From the NCBI RefSeq assembly GCF_000429465.1, contig NZ_AUBX01000014.1:310001-374000 (forward strand): 64,000 nucleotides of DNA, written 5' to 3'. This stretch comes from Algoriphagus vanfongensis DSM 17529. GTDB taxonomy: Bacteria > Bacteroidota > Bacteroidia > Cytophagales > Cyclobacteriaceae. Below the pieces are notes generated by a model. It was not told the origin of the DNA. It did not search any database and worked only from the letters and a program-made list of their open reading frames with translations. How positions within the stretch are numbered: position 1 is the first letter of the stretch; each line of letters begins with the position of its first letter. A program made the translations under genes and the position numbers. Shown in pieces: positions 44,707-53,255 of the stretch.

Positions 44707-45546
44707 ATGACCCTGAACTTACAGACACGGTATTCCGTCCACCCTAACGATTTCAAAAAATACGACACCTCCGAGATCCGCGATCATTTCCTGATCGAGG
44801 ATTTATTTGTTTCCAACCAGATCACGGGAGTTTACACACTCGAAGATAGGCTGATCGTCGGAGGGATCCACCCCGTTTCCGAGCCACTCCAGCTGGAGAC
44901 AGCGGATCAACTCAAGGCGGAGTACTTTTTGGAAAGAAGAGAACTAGGAATCATCAATGTAGGCGACACATGCACAGTAAGCGCGGATGGTGAGACATAC
45001 GAATTGCAGCACAAGGAAGCTCTCTATATCGGCAGAGGTGTCAAAGAGGTGACCTTTCACCCAAGTAAATCCGGCAAAGCCTATCTTTACTTTAATTCTG
45101 CGCCGGCCCATACCAGCTATCCGACCAAGAAAGTGACACAGGAAAATGCTGAAGTGGTCACTTTAGGATCCCTAGAAAACTCCAATCACCGCACGATATA
45201 CAAGCTTCTGGTCAACTCGGTAGTAGAAACTTGCCAACTACAAATGGGCATGACTCTATTAAAGACAGGATCTGTCTGGAACACGATGCCCAGTCACACC
45301 CATGACAGAAGAATGGAAGCTTATTTCTATTTTGACATCGAAGAAAGTAATCCAGTAGCCCACTTCATGGGACAACCCGATCAAACCAGGGTAGTCTGGA
45401 TGAAGAAGCATCAGGCGATCATTTCGCCACCTTGGTCAATTCATAGCGGAGCCGGGACATCCAATTACACCTTTATCTGGGGGATGGCTGGAGAAAATCT
45501 GGACTACGGAGACATGGATGGTGTATCACCATCAGAAATGAGATAA
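44707..45546 (+). CDS. kduI: 5-keto-4-deoxyuronate isomerase
   Basis: A cupin-fold isomerase of 279 residues, the normal family length, that converts 5-keto-4-deoxyuronate into 2,5-diketo-3-deoxygluconate. Typical features are TRYSVHPNDFKKYDT at the N-terminus, and NTMPSHTHDRRMEAYFYFDI with the metal-binding His and Glu residues. PPWSIHSGAGTSNYTFIWGMAGEN is near the end. The ATG at 44707 was preferred over an upstream TTG at 44650, because the added residues would overlap the operator. First gene of the operon kduI-kduD-lacI-uxaC-uxaB. Confidence 0.96.
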   Translation: MTLNLQTRYSVHPNDFKKYDTSEIRDHFLIEDLFVSNQITGVYTLEDRLIVGGIHPVSEPLQLETADQLKAEYFLERRELGIINVGDTCTVSADGETYELQHKEALYIGRGVKEVTFHPSKSGKAYLYFNSAPAHTSYPTKKVTQENAEVVTLGSLENSNHRTIYKLLVNSVVETCQLQMGMTLLKTGSVWNTMPSHTHDRRMEAYFYFDIEESNPVAHFMGQPDQTRVVWMKKHQAIISPPWSIHSGAGTSNYTFIWGMAGENLDYGDMDGVSPSEMR

Positions 45547-45548
45547 GC

Positions 45549-46337
45549 ATGAAACCAAACTTTGATCTATCAGGAAAAGTGGCCTTGGTCACCGGGGCCA
45601 CACATGGTCTGGGTATGGCTATGGCCAAAGCTCTCGCCAGTCAAGGCGCTATCTTAGCCATCAATGGACACACTCCCTCCAAAATGGAGAAAGCTGTCGA
45701 AGAATACCAGAAGGCAGGGATCATCGCACATCCATACCTCTTCAATGTCACTGACAAAATCGCAGTCGATCAGGCAATCTCAAAAATCGAGACTGAACTT
45801 GGCCCGATTGCTATTTTGGTCAATAATGCCGGAATGATCCAAAGAACGCCAGCTTTGGAGATGAATCCGGATGACTTCAGAAATATCGTCGACATTGATT
45901 TGGTATCGCCGTTTATCGTCGCACAGCGGGTCGCGAAGACAATGGTCCGCCTGCAACAAGGCGGAAAAATCATCAACATTTGCTCAATGATGAGCGAGTT
46001 GGGACGAAATACTGTCAGCGCATACGCAGCAGCCAAAGGTGGACTTAAGATGCTCACCAGAAACTTGGCTACTGAATGGGCTAAGTACAATATTCAGGTC
46101 AATGGTATTGGTCCCGGATATTTCGCTACAGACCAGACAGCCCCGATACGGGTAGATGGCCATCCTTTCAATGAGTTTATCATCAACCGGACCCCGGCCG
46201 CCAGATGGGGAAATCCGGAAGACCTAGGAGGGGCCGTCGTATTTTTGGCCAGTGAAGCCAGTGATTTTGTCAACGGGCAAATCCTCTATGTGGATGGAGG
46301 AATTCTCGCAACAATAGGAAAACCGGCAGGAGAATAA
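45549..46337 (+). CDS. kduD: 2-deoxy-D-gluconate 3-dehydrogenase / diketo-deoxygluconate reductase
   Basis: A short-chain dehydrogenase of 262 residues that reduces the KduI product to 2-keto-3-deoxygluconate with NAD(P)H. The nucleotide motif ALVTGATHGLGMAMA, VNNAGMIQRTP, the Ser in ICSMMSE, and the catalytic YAAAKGG are all present. GPGYFATDQT and LASEASDFVNGQILYVDGG close the fold. It lies 2 bp after kduI, and the tight pairing supports the assignment over other SDR enzymes. Confidence 0.94.
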   Translation: MKPNFDLSGKVALVTGATHGLGMAMAKALASQGAILAINGHTPSKMEKAVEEYQKAGIIAHPYLFNVTDKIAVDQAISKIETELGPIAILVNNAGMIQRTPALEMNPDDFRNIVDIDLVSPFIVAQRVAKTMVRLQQGGKIINICSMMSELGRNTVSAYAAAKGGLKMLTRNLATEWAKYNIQVNGIGPGYFATDQTAPIRVDGHPFNEFIINRTPAARWGNPEDLGGAVVFLASEASDFVNGQILYVDGGILATIGKPAGE

Positions 46338-46365
46338 ACCTGCAATTAATAGACCCAATCTGTCC

Positions 46366-47382
46366 ATGAAAAATGAAAAGTCCACCATCCATGATATTGC
46401 TGCCAAGCTCAATATCACGGCCAGTACCGTATCCCGGGCCCTCAATAACCATCCCAGGATATCGGACGAAACCAAAAGAAAAGTATTAAAGGTAGCCAAG
46501 CAAATCAACTACCAACCCAACCATATCGCTTCTGCTCTCAGAAGTGGAAAAAGCCGCCTCATCGGGGTTTTGGTTCCGACAGCCAACAGAAGCTTTTTCT
46601 CCTCGGTCATCCGGGGTATTGAAGATTTGGCAAATTCATTCAATTATCAGATCATCATTTCCCAGTCTTATGATGAATTTGAAAGAGAAGTCAACAACGT
46701 CGAAGCTTTTCTCAATGCACGGGTAGATGGCATCATTGCCTCCATCGGCAAGACCACGGAAAATTTTGACCACTTTCAAAAAGTACTGCAAAAAGGAATC
46801 CCCTTGGTGCTGTTTGATAGGATTTCGAATGAATTAGATGTGAGCCAAGTAGTCTTGGATGATCATCTAGGAGCCTACCTTTCTGTAGACCACCTGATCA
46901 AAAATGGCTGCAAAAAAATCGTGCTTTTCACGAGCTCTCAGCGAATCAATATTTACAAAGAAAGAAAGAGAGGCTACGAAGACGCACTGGCTGACCATCA
47001 GCTAGACATCGACCCAGACCTGATATTCTATAGCAATATGCAACTGGAAGACGGGAGAAGAATCGCCACTGAACTACTGGAAAAAGGTGTGGAATTTGAC
47101 GGCATCTTCTCCGCCTCAGACTATGCCATCATGGGTGCGATGCAAGTCCTCAAAGAAAATGGCATCCAAATCCCCCAGCAGGTAAAATTGGCTGGGTTTG
47201 GTAATGAACCTTTCACTTCATTCACTGAGCCGGCTATCACGACTGTTGATCAGAAAAGTATTCCTATGGGAAAAATCACAGCCGAGACTTTCTTTGACCT
47301 ATTGAATAAAGAGACCAGTAGCGAACTGGCCAAAAAAACCATACTCAAACCAGAACTGATCATTCGAGGATCTTCCAACTAA
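46366..47382 (+). CDS. LacI-family transcriptional regulator of pectin catabolism
   Basis: A repressor-type regulator of 338 residues. The N-terminal helix-turn-helix is TIHDIAAKLNITASTVSRALNNHPRISDETKRKVL, followed by the hinge GYQPNHIA-like stretch (INYQPNHIASALRSG). The sugar-binding part has the usual IGVLVPTANRSFFSSVIRGIE and FDGIFSASDYAIMGAMQVLKENG. It lies in the middle of the kduI-uxaB operon, so it is probably self-controlled through the site at 44679. It is the best candidate to bind the GCAATCGATTGC-centred palindromes at four places in the window. The effector is probably a uronate or keto-deoxy acid. Confidence 0.92.
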   Translation: MKNEKSTIHDIAAKLNITASTVSRALNNHPRISDETKRKVLKVAKQINYQPNHIASALRSGKSRLIGVLVPTANRSFFSSVIRGIEDLANSFNYQIIISQSYDEFEREVNNVEAFLNARVDGIIASIGKTTENFDHFQKVLQKGIPLVLFDRISNELDVSQVVLDDHLGAYLSVDHLIKNGCKKIVLFTSSQRINIYKERKRGYEDALADHQLDIDPDLIFYSNMQLEDGRRIATELLEKGVEFDGIFSASDYAIMGAMQVLKENGIQIPQQVKLAGFGNEPFTSFTEPAITTVDQKSIPMGKITAETFFDLLNKETSSELAKKTILKPELIIRGSSN

Positions 47383-47389
47383 TTCGGAC

Positions 47390-48814
47390 ATGATTTTAGA
47401 CACGCTCCAGACCACTGACTTCATGACAGAGGACTTCCTAATTCGGTCGGATTTTGCCAAAACACTCTATCATGACTACGCCAAAGGTCAACCTATAATC
47501 GATTATCATTGCCATCTTTCCCCAAAAGATATTGCAGAAAATCGCCAGTTTGAAGACCTGACGGCAGCATGGCTAGAAGGCGATCACTACAAGTGGCGGG
47601 CTATGCGTACGCTTGGAATTTCTGAAAAATTCATCACGGGCAACAAGTCCTCTGATGAGAAATTTCAAAAATGGGCCGGTACAGTGCCTTATACCATGAG
47701 AAACCCTCTGTATCACTGGACTCATCTGGAGCTCAAGCGATATTTTGGCATCCATGAGCTTCTGGACGATCAGTCAGGCAAAGCCATCTACAAAAACGCA
47801 AGTGAACAATTGCAAAGCCCTGAGTTTTCGACCCAAGGTCTTTTGGGAAAAATGAATGTAGAGATCGTCTGTACCACAGATGACCCTACGGACTCACTGG
47901 AGCATCATCGGGCACTAGCCAAATCAGATGCTTCTCTCAGCATGTACCCGGCTTTCCGCCCGGACAAAGCCTATGCAGTAGAAAATCCTCAAACCTATGT
48001 AGCCTATCTTCAAAAGCTGGGTGCGACCTCGGATATTTTCATCAATTCTTACGAAAACCTTCTTGCCGCACTCAGCAATAGAATAGATTTCTTTCACAAG
48101 ATGGGCGGAAGACTATCTGACCATGGCCTGGAAAAGCTCTATTTCTTTAATAATGAAAAGTATTCCATCGATGGTCTATTCCAGAGTGTTTTAGCTGGCA
48201 AGACACTTTCTCAAGAAGAAATTGAGTTTTTCAAATTCAAAACCCTTCAAGCCTTGGCAAAAATGTATCATGCCAAAGGATGGACCCAGCAATATCATTT
48301 GGGAGCATTGCGAAATACCAACTCACGTATGATGCGGATTTTGGGACCAGACACAGGATTTGATTCCATCGGTGATTTTGACCAGGCTTCTAATCTGGCC
48401 GCTTTTCTCAATTCACTCGACGAAAGCGACCAGCTGGCAAAAACTATCCTTTACAATCTCAATCCTCGGGACAACGAAGTCTTTGCGACCATGACGGGCA
48501 ATTTCAACGATGGATCCGTTAAAGGAAAAATCCAATTTGGCTCCGGCTGGTGGTTTTTGGATCAAAAAGACGGAATGGAAAAGCAGATCAATGCCCTTTC
48601 TAATATGGGCATGCTCAGTTGCTTTGTAGGGATGTTGACCGACTCGAGAAGCTTCCTTTCATTTCCTCGACATGAATATTTCCGCAGGACACTCTGCAAT
48701 CTCATCGGACAGGACGTCGCCAATGGAGAACTCCCTGCTGATGAAAAATGGCTCGGTAAAATCGTCTCAGACATCTGTTATTCCAACTCAAAAGAGTTTT
48801 TTCAGTTTCCTTAA
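47390..48814 (+). CDS. uxaC: Uronate (glucuronate/galacturonate) isomerase
   Basis: An amidohydrolase-fold isomerase of 474 residues that turns D-galacturonate into D-tagaturonate (and glucuronate into fructuronate). The metal-site motif IIDYHCHLSPKDIAENRQF is near residue 33. Other family blocks are WRAMRTLGISE, VEIVCTTDDPTDSLEHH, WTQQYHLGALRNTNSRM, and GWWFLDQKDGMEKQINALSNMG near the end. It follows the LacI gene by 7 bp. First step of the saturated galacturonate route. Confidence 0.96.
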   Translation: MILDTLQTTDFMTEDFLIRSDFAKTLYHDYAKGQPIIDYHCHLSPKDIAENRQFEDLTAAWLEGDHYKWRAMRTLGISEKFITGNKSSDEKFQKWAGTVPYTMRNPLYHWTHLELKRYFGIHELLDDQSGKAIYKNASEQLQSPEFSTQGLLGKMNVEIVCTTDDPTDSLEHHRALAKSDASLSMYPAFRPDKAYAVENPQTYVAYLQKLGATSDIFINSYENLLAALSNRIDFFHKMGGRLSDHGLEKLYFFNNEKYSIDGLFQSVLAGKTLSQEEIEFFKFKTLQALAKMYHAKGWTQQYHLGALRNTNSRMMRILGPDTGFDSIGDFDQASNLAAFLNSLDESDQLAKTILYNLNPRDNEVFATMTGNFNDGSVKGKIQFGSGWWFLDQKDGMEKQINALSNMGMLSCFVGMLTDSRSFLSFPRHEYFRRTLCNLIGQDVANGELPADEKWLGKIVSDICYSNSKEFFQFP

Positions 48815-48826
48815 ATTTCTCTCGCT

Positions 48827-50236
48827 ATGAAATCCCTAACAAAGCCCGAAATAAACGCCAGTACCCATCCAGTGAAAATCCTTCAATTTGGTGAAGGAAA
48901 CTTCCTGCGTGGATTTGTAGACTACATGGTCGATGTAGCCAACGAAAAAATAGATTTCAACTCCAATGTGCAGCTCGTCCAGCCGATACCTCAGGGGCTA
49001 AAAAATCTCTTGGACAAGCAAGACAGTCTCTACCATGTATTGCTTCAGGGCTTAAAAAATGGAAAATCTTACGAGGAAACCAGACTGATCACCTGTTTGG
49101 AAGGAATCAACAATCCATACGATTCCTATGAGGACTACTTGGCATTGGGAGAAAATCCTGAGCTCCGCTTTATTATCTCCAATACCACTGAAGCAGGAAT
49201 TCAATTTGATCCGGAAGACAAAAACCCCGGAATCCTGCCCAAAACATTTCCTGGAAAGCTGAGCGCACTCTTGTATCATCGCTTTGTCCATTTCGAAGGA
49301 GACCCTAGCAAAGGATTGATTCTAATCCCCTGTGAACTGATCGACAAAAACGGAGAAAATCTCAAAAAGTGCATCTTGAATTACGCTTCCCTCTGGGAGC
49401 TTCCAACTCATTTTTCAGAATGGATTGAGCAGCATTGTATATTCTGCAATACACTGGTCGACCGCATCGTACCTGGATTTCCTCGTGACACCATAGCAGA
49501 AATTCAGAAAAACTTGGGCTACGAGGACAATCTTGTCGTGATGGCTGAGCCATTTCATCTTTGGGTCATCGAAGGGCCAGCAGAAGTTGAGAAAGAATTC
49601 CCTCTGCATAAAGCTGGCTTGGATGTCAAGTTTGTGACCAACCAAACTCCTTATCGTACCCGAAAAGTACGAATTCTGAATGGCGCGCACACTTCCTTAG
49701 TTCCTTACGCATATCTTCAAGGACTGCGTACAGTTAGAGAATCTGTTGAGCATCCGGAAGTCGGCGCATGGCTTCGTGAATTGATTTTCGAAGAGATCGT
49801 CCCTACCCTAGACATGGATCAGACGGAATTGAAAGCTTTCGCAGATGCCGTTTTAGAACGATTTGCCAATCCATTCATCGTCCATGAATTGAAATCCATC
49901 GCACTCAATAGCATTTCCAAATTCAAAGTTCGCGTGCTACCAAGTTTGCTGGCATACCATGAGCAAAAGAATAAATGGCCAGAAAAATTGATTACGGCAT
50001 TTGCCGCAACGATATTGTTTTACAAAGGAAAAGTAGCAGGGGAAGCAATGCCTCTGAATGATGACCAGGAGATCTTGGAGTTTTTTGCCCAGGCATGGAA
50101 TGACCGCGAGAATCTCGTCACTACAGTGCTGCAAAACACCAGCCTTTGGGGACAAGACCTCAGCCAGCAAAAAGGCCTAGCGTCTGTTTTGGAACAAGCT
50201 CTCCTCCAACTCGAAGGTGTTTTAAGTCCTTCCTGA
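48827..50236 (+). CDS. uxaB: Tagaturonate reductase
   Basis: A mannitol-dehydrogenase-family enzyme of 469 residues that reduces D-tagaturonate to D-altronate with NADH. Family features are VKILQFGEGNFLRGFVDYMVD at the N-terminus (nucleotide fold), NTTEAGI, VDRIVPGFP, and YRTRKVRILNGAHTSLVPYAYLQG with the catalytic Lys and His region. It closes the kdu/uxa operon. Its last 15 bp overlap the convergent MtfA-like gene. Product passes to UxaA encoded at 19650. Confidence 0.94.
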   Translation: MKSLTKPEINASTHPVKILQFGEGNFLRGFVDYMVDVANEKIDFNSNVQLVQPIPQGLKNLLDKQDSLYHVLLQGLKNGKSYEETRLITCLEGINNPYDSYEDYLALGENPELRFIISNTTEAGIQFDPEDKNPGILPKTFPGKLSALLYHRFVHFEGDPSKGLILIPCELIDKNGENLKKCILNYASLWELPTHFSEWIEQHCIFCNTLVDRIVPGFPRDTIAEIQKNLGYEDNLVVMAEPFHLWVIEGPAEVEKEFPLHKAGLDVKFVTNQTPYRTRKVRILNGAHTSLVPYAYLQGLRTVRESVEHPEVGAWLRELIFEEIVPTLDMDQTELKAFADAVLERFANPFIVHELKSIALNSISKFKVRVLPSLLAYHEQKNKWPEKLITAFAATILFYKGKVAGEAMPLNDDQEILEFFAQAWNDRENLVTTVLQNTSLWGQDLSQQKGLASVLEQALLQLEGVLSPS

Positions 50237-50992
50237 GCCAAGCGTAATCGGATCTTGACGAAGTAGCTGTACCATAATCTGGTATAGCTCCTCTTTTTTA
50301 GCTTTGAACTCCACTGGCCTTTCAAAAAAATTCTCGATTACCACTGCGAAAAACTCGTCAGCATCCACAGCTCCTCTTTCCCGAAAAAAATCATCTCTAC
50401 CACTTCGAATCAGTTCTTTTTCTCGCAGGGAATGAGTCATAAAGTCACTCCATACGCTGGGATGAAAAAAATTGCTTTCTCTATTGTATTGAATTCTATT
50501 TTCCAACTTGAGAGCATGTGCAATCTCATGAATGCCGAGATTCACTCCATCTCGATGATCAGCCATCCCCTCCACAAAACATGGCCAGGACAACACTATA
50601 ATCCCAAATCGGGGATTGACTTCACCCCGATGATATGATTTAGAAATCGTAGAATAATAGGTATCTGGGTAGATCAGTATTTTTTTAAAATGACTCAAAA
50701 ACACCTTCCAAAACCCAAAGGTCACCTGGACAATCGTCGCTCCAATGAGCACTTTCATTTCAGTACTGACTTGCTTCAACCCGCCCCTTGAGATAAATTT
50801 CTTACGGGTAAGTACCATCTCAAGCTTTCTCCTGAATTCTCCTTGATGTCTCGGATTGAGATTGGAATAGTAGGGAAAGTGCCTTTCTAAAAGCTGCAGA
50901 TCCGCAGCAGTCAAGCGATAATGAAACACCAGATCATAGACACCTCTCAAGGCATCTCCAAACAGCTGTAAATAGTGTGGACCAAAAAACAT
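50222..50992 (-). CDS. MtfA-like zinc-dependent peptidase (M90 family)
   Basis: A protein of 256 residues from the ATG at 50992; a longer frame begins at a TTG inside the neighbouring terminator. The zinc motif is NLGIHEIAHALKLENR (HExxH type), with a distal Glu in a region like DADEFFAVVIENFFERP. Other family landmarks are VLSWPCFVEGMAD and LVFHYRLTAADLQLL. In E. coli the MtfA peptidase titrates the repressor Mlc; no such role can be read here. A hydrophobic segment near residues 84-100 is visible. Convergent and overlapping with uxaB by 15 bp. Confidence 0.88.
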   Translation of the reverse strand: MFFGPHYLQLFGDALRGVYDLVFHYRLTAADLQLLERHFPYYSNLNPRHQGEFRRKLEMVLTRKKFISRGGLKQVSTEMKVLIGATIVQVTFGFWKVFLSHFKKILIYPDTYYSTISKSYHRGEVNPRFGIIVLSWPCFVEGMADHRDGVNLGIHEIAHALKLENRIQYNRESNFFHPSVWSDFMTHSLREKELIRSGRDDFFRERGAVDADEFFAVVIENFFERPVEFKAKKEELYQIMVQLLRQDPITLGSGRT

Positions 50993-51027
50993 AAAAAAGG
51001 GCAAACAGAATTTTCTGCTTGCCCTAA
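50993..51027 (-). terminator. Terminator of rny
   Basis: GGGCAA/TTGCCC with CAGAA/TTCTG: the arms 50999-51010 and 51013-51024 pair with one mismatch. On the leftward transcript the stem is followed by a run of T (complement of 50993-50998). It lies between the rny stop and the MtfA-like start. Confidence 0.88.
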
Positions 51028-51043
51028 AATAAAGTGTTAATTC

Positions 51044-52609
51044 TTATCTGGCATAATTCACAGCTCTCATTTCTCTGATTACTGTGATTTTAATTTGACC
51101 TGGATATTGCATTTCTTTCTCGATCTTCTGAGAGATATCAAATGAAAGCTGACTTGCGGTCTGATCATTGACATTCTCAGCATCTACCAAGACCCGAAGC
51201 TCTCTACCAGCCTGCATCGCAAAGCATTTGTTGACACCATCAAAACTCAACGCCAACTCTTCCAATTCCTTCAGACGCTTGATATAGCTATCCATGATCT
51301 CACGTCTGGCACCTGGTCTGGATCCTGAGATCGCATCAGAAGCCTGGACAATCGGCGATATCATAGAAGTCATTTCGATCTCATCGTGGTGAGCTCCGAT
51401 TGCATTGCATACCTCCGGATTCTCTTTGTAGCGCTTAGCCAGCTCCATCCCCAAGATAGCGTGAGGCAATTCCTGTTCTTCTGGCCATACCTTCCCGATA
51501 TCATGAAGCAAACCTGCTCGTTTCGCCAACTTCGCATTTAGACCCATTTCAGCAGCCATGGTAGCCGATAGCTTAGCCACTTCTCTGGAGTGCTGAAGGA
51601 GATTCTGTCCATAGGAGGATCGGAATCTCATTCTTCCGACCATTTTGATCAGCTCAGGATGCAATCCGTGAACTCCCAAATCGATACAAGTTCTCTCTCC
51701 TATCTCGACGATTTCCTCTTCGATATTCTTCTCCGTCTTGGCCACTACCTCTTCGATACGTGCCGGGTGTATTCTTCCATCCTGAACCAATCGATGCAGG
51801 GACAATCTGGCAATCTCTCTTCTTACAGGATCAAATCCTGAAATGATAATAGCTTCTGGAGTATCATCCACGACGATCTCTACACCTGTAGCTGCTTCCA
51901 AAGCACGGATATTCCGCCCTTCACGACCGATGATCTTCCCTTTGATATCATCACTGTCAATATTGAAAATCGACACACAGTTTTCCACTGCATGCTCAGT
52001 TGCAGTACGCTGAATCGTGTCCAATACGATCTTTTTAGCCTGCTTGGTAGCTGATAGTTTGGCTTCGTCCAGGATATCTTTGATCTGGGAAGAGGCTTTG
52101 GTCTGCGCTTCTTCTGTGAGCATGCTGATCAACTGATCTCTTGCTTCCTCTCTGGTCAGAGCGGCGATTTTTTCCAAATCGGCAATTCGCTGATTCGTAA
52201 TCTTGTCTAGCTCATCCTTTTTGACCTGCACAGAATGCAGCTGCGCATTGAGGTTTTCTTTTTTGGAATCGAGCTCAGCCTCTTTTCTTTTGACCTGCTC
52301 CAATTCTTTGGCTACTTGCTGCTCACGTTGCTTGACTTTGTTCTCATTGGTGATGATGATGTTCTTTTTATGAGACATCTCTTCATCAAAGTCAGATTTG
52401 ATCTTCAGGTATTTTTCTTTGGCCTCTAGGATTTTGTCTTTTTTCAGAGACTCTGCAGATATCTCTGCCTCACGCAATAGGGACTTGGCTTTTTCTCTAG
52501 CCTCATCTTCTAGTTGCTTATGTTTATTTTTGATAAAAACGCCCGCAAGCGCCGCTCCTGCCCCTAAGCCAACCAGGCCCGCCAGGACAATATATAGTAT
52601 GTCTCCCAT
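51044..52609 (-). CDS. rny: Ribonuclease Y
   Basis: A membrane-anchored endoribonuclease of 521 residues that starts mRNA decay. It has one N-terminal membrane helix ([23 protein letters not shown]) and a long coiled coil (about 30-190, rich in Lys/Glu/Gln). A KH domain follows (about 205-270, [26 protein letters not shown]), then an HD domain with [14 protein letters not shown] and IGAHHDE. The C-terminus ends [16 protein letters not shown], as is normal. Downstream of zapA with a 71-bp gap. Confidence 0.97.
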   Translation of the reverse strand: MGDILYIVLAGLVGLGAGAALAGVFIKNKHKQLEDEAREKAKSLLREAEISAESLKKDKILEAKEKYLKIKSDFDEEMSHKKNIIITNENKVKQREQQVAKELEQVKRKEAELDSKKENLNAQLHSVQVKKDELDKITNQRIADLEKIAALTREEARDQLISMLTEEAQTKASSQIKDILDEAKLSATKQAKKIVLDTIQRTATEHAVENCVSIFNIDSDDIKGKIIGREGRNIRALEAATGVEIVVDDTPEAIIISGFDPVRREIARLSLHRLVQDGRIHPARIEEVVAKTEKNIEEEIVEIGERTCIDLGVHGLHPELIKMVGRMRFRSSYGQNLLQHSREVAKLSATMAAEMGLNAKLAKRAGLLHDIGKVWPEEQELPHAILGMELAKRYKENPEVCNAIGAHHDEIEMTSMISPIVQASDAISGSRPGARREIMDSYIKRLKELEELALSFDGVNKCFAMQAGRELRVLVDAENVNDQTASQLSFDISQKIEKEMQYPGQIKITVIREMRAVNYAR

Positions 52610-52680
52610 AGGTTTTTTTGGATATATAATTCACCTGCGGGAATTCTAAAAAGCTCGGAAAATCAGCGAGGATTCAATTT

Positions 52681-52965
52681 TTATACAACTTTGGAAAGTA
52701 GGGAGTTGATATGAGCTAAACTACTACGGAAATGCTCAGAGTCCTCAGCGGATACTTCATTGGTCTCCAGGGACTCGACCATGCAGTCAAATGCAACCAT
52801 CGCCAAAAGGTCCTGATTATCATCCAAACCAAACTCTGTCTTGTACTTTCTCAACTTCTCATTGATCAACTTGCCCGCATGGCGGATTTTGGCTTCATCC
52901 TCCGTCTTGACTCGCATGGGATATTCTCTATCTCCTATTTTGACTCGTATGGCAAGTGTCTCCAT
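52681..52965 (-). CDS. zapA: Cell division protein ZapA
   Basis: A small protein of 94 residues that bundles FtsZ filaments. The N-terminal beta-hairpin domain (LAIRVKIGDREYPMRVKTEDEAKIRHAGKLINEKLRKY) is typical, followed by a C-terminal helix (LLAMVAFDCMVESLETN). One base separates it from the upstream coiled-coil gene. The order pheT / coiled coil / zapA / rny is a recurring Bacteroidota arrangement as far as I recall. Confidence 0.9.
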   Translation of the reverse strand: METLAIRVKIGDREYPMRVKTEDEAKIRHAGKLINEKLRKYKTEFGLDDNQDLLAMVAFDCMVESLETNEVSAEDSEHFRSSLAHINSLLSKVV

Positions 52966-52966
52966 A

Positions 52967-53251
52967 TCACTCAGATAAGTAGGTGATCAATTGATCTATC
53001 TCTTGTATATAATTATTGATTAATTCACTCATTTCGGCCGAATCCTCAGAATTCACCGGTCGGTTGTCCACAATGTTACTAATTTTAATCTGTTTTTTAA
53101 AATGATCGATTTCCTGCTCTTTCTGCTCCAGAGTGCCCGTAGCGTTCGCTAATTGCTGTCTGAGCTGACTGTTTTCTTCTGATAAAAGTTGAAGCTTCTG
53201 ACTGGCTTGTTGAGCCAGCCGCTCCAGTTTCTGCAGTTCCTCGTGAATCAT
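52967..53251 (-). CDS. Small coiled-coil protein upstream of zapA
   Basis: A 94-residue protein that is almost entirely predicted coiled coil over residues 1-60 (ELQKLERLAQQASQKLQLLSEEN, LEQKEQEIDHFKKQIKI). A short acidic linker and a second helix (MSELINNYIQEIDQLITYLSE) follow. The ATG at 53251 was preferred over a GTG at 53275 that would overlap pheT. It lies 4 bp after the pheT stop and 1 bp before zapA. The family is not named with certainty. Layout and position suggest a ZapB-like divisome or FtsZ-ring partner of ZapA. Confidence 0.82.
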   Translation of the reverse strand: MIHEELQKLERLAQQASQKLQLLSEENSQLRQQLANATGTLEQKEQEIDHFKKQIKISNIVDNRPVNSEDSAEMSELINNYIQEIDQLITYLSE

Positions 53252-53255
53252 AATC

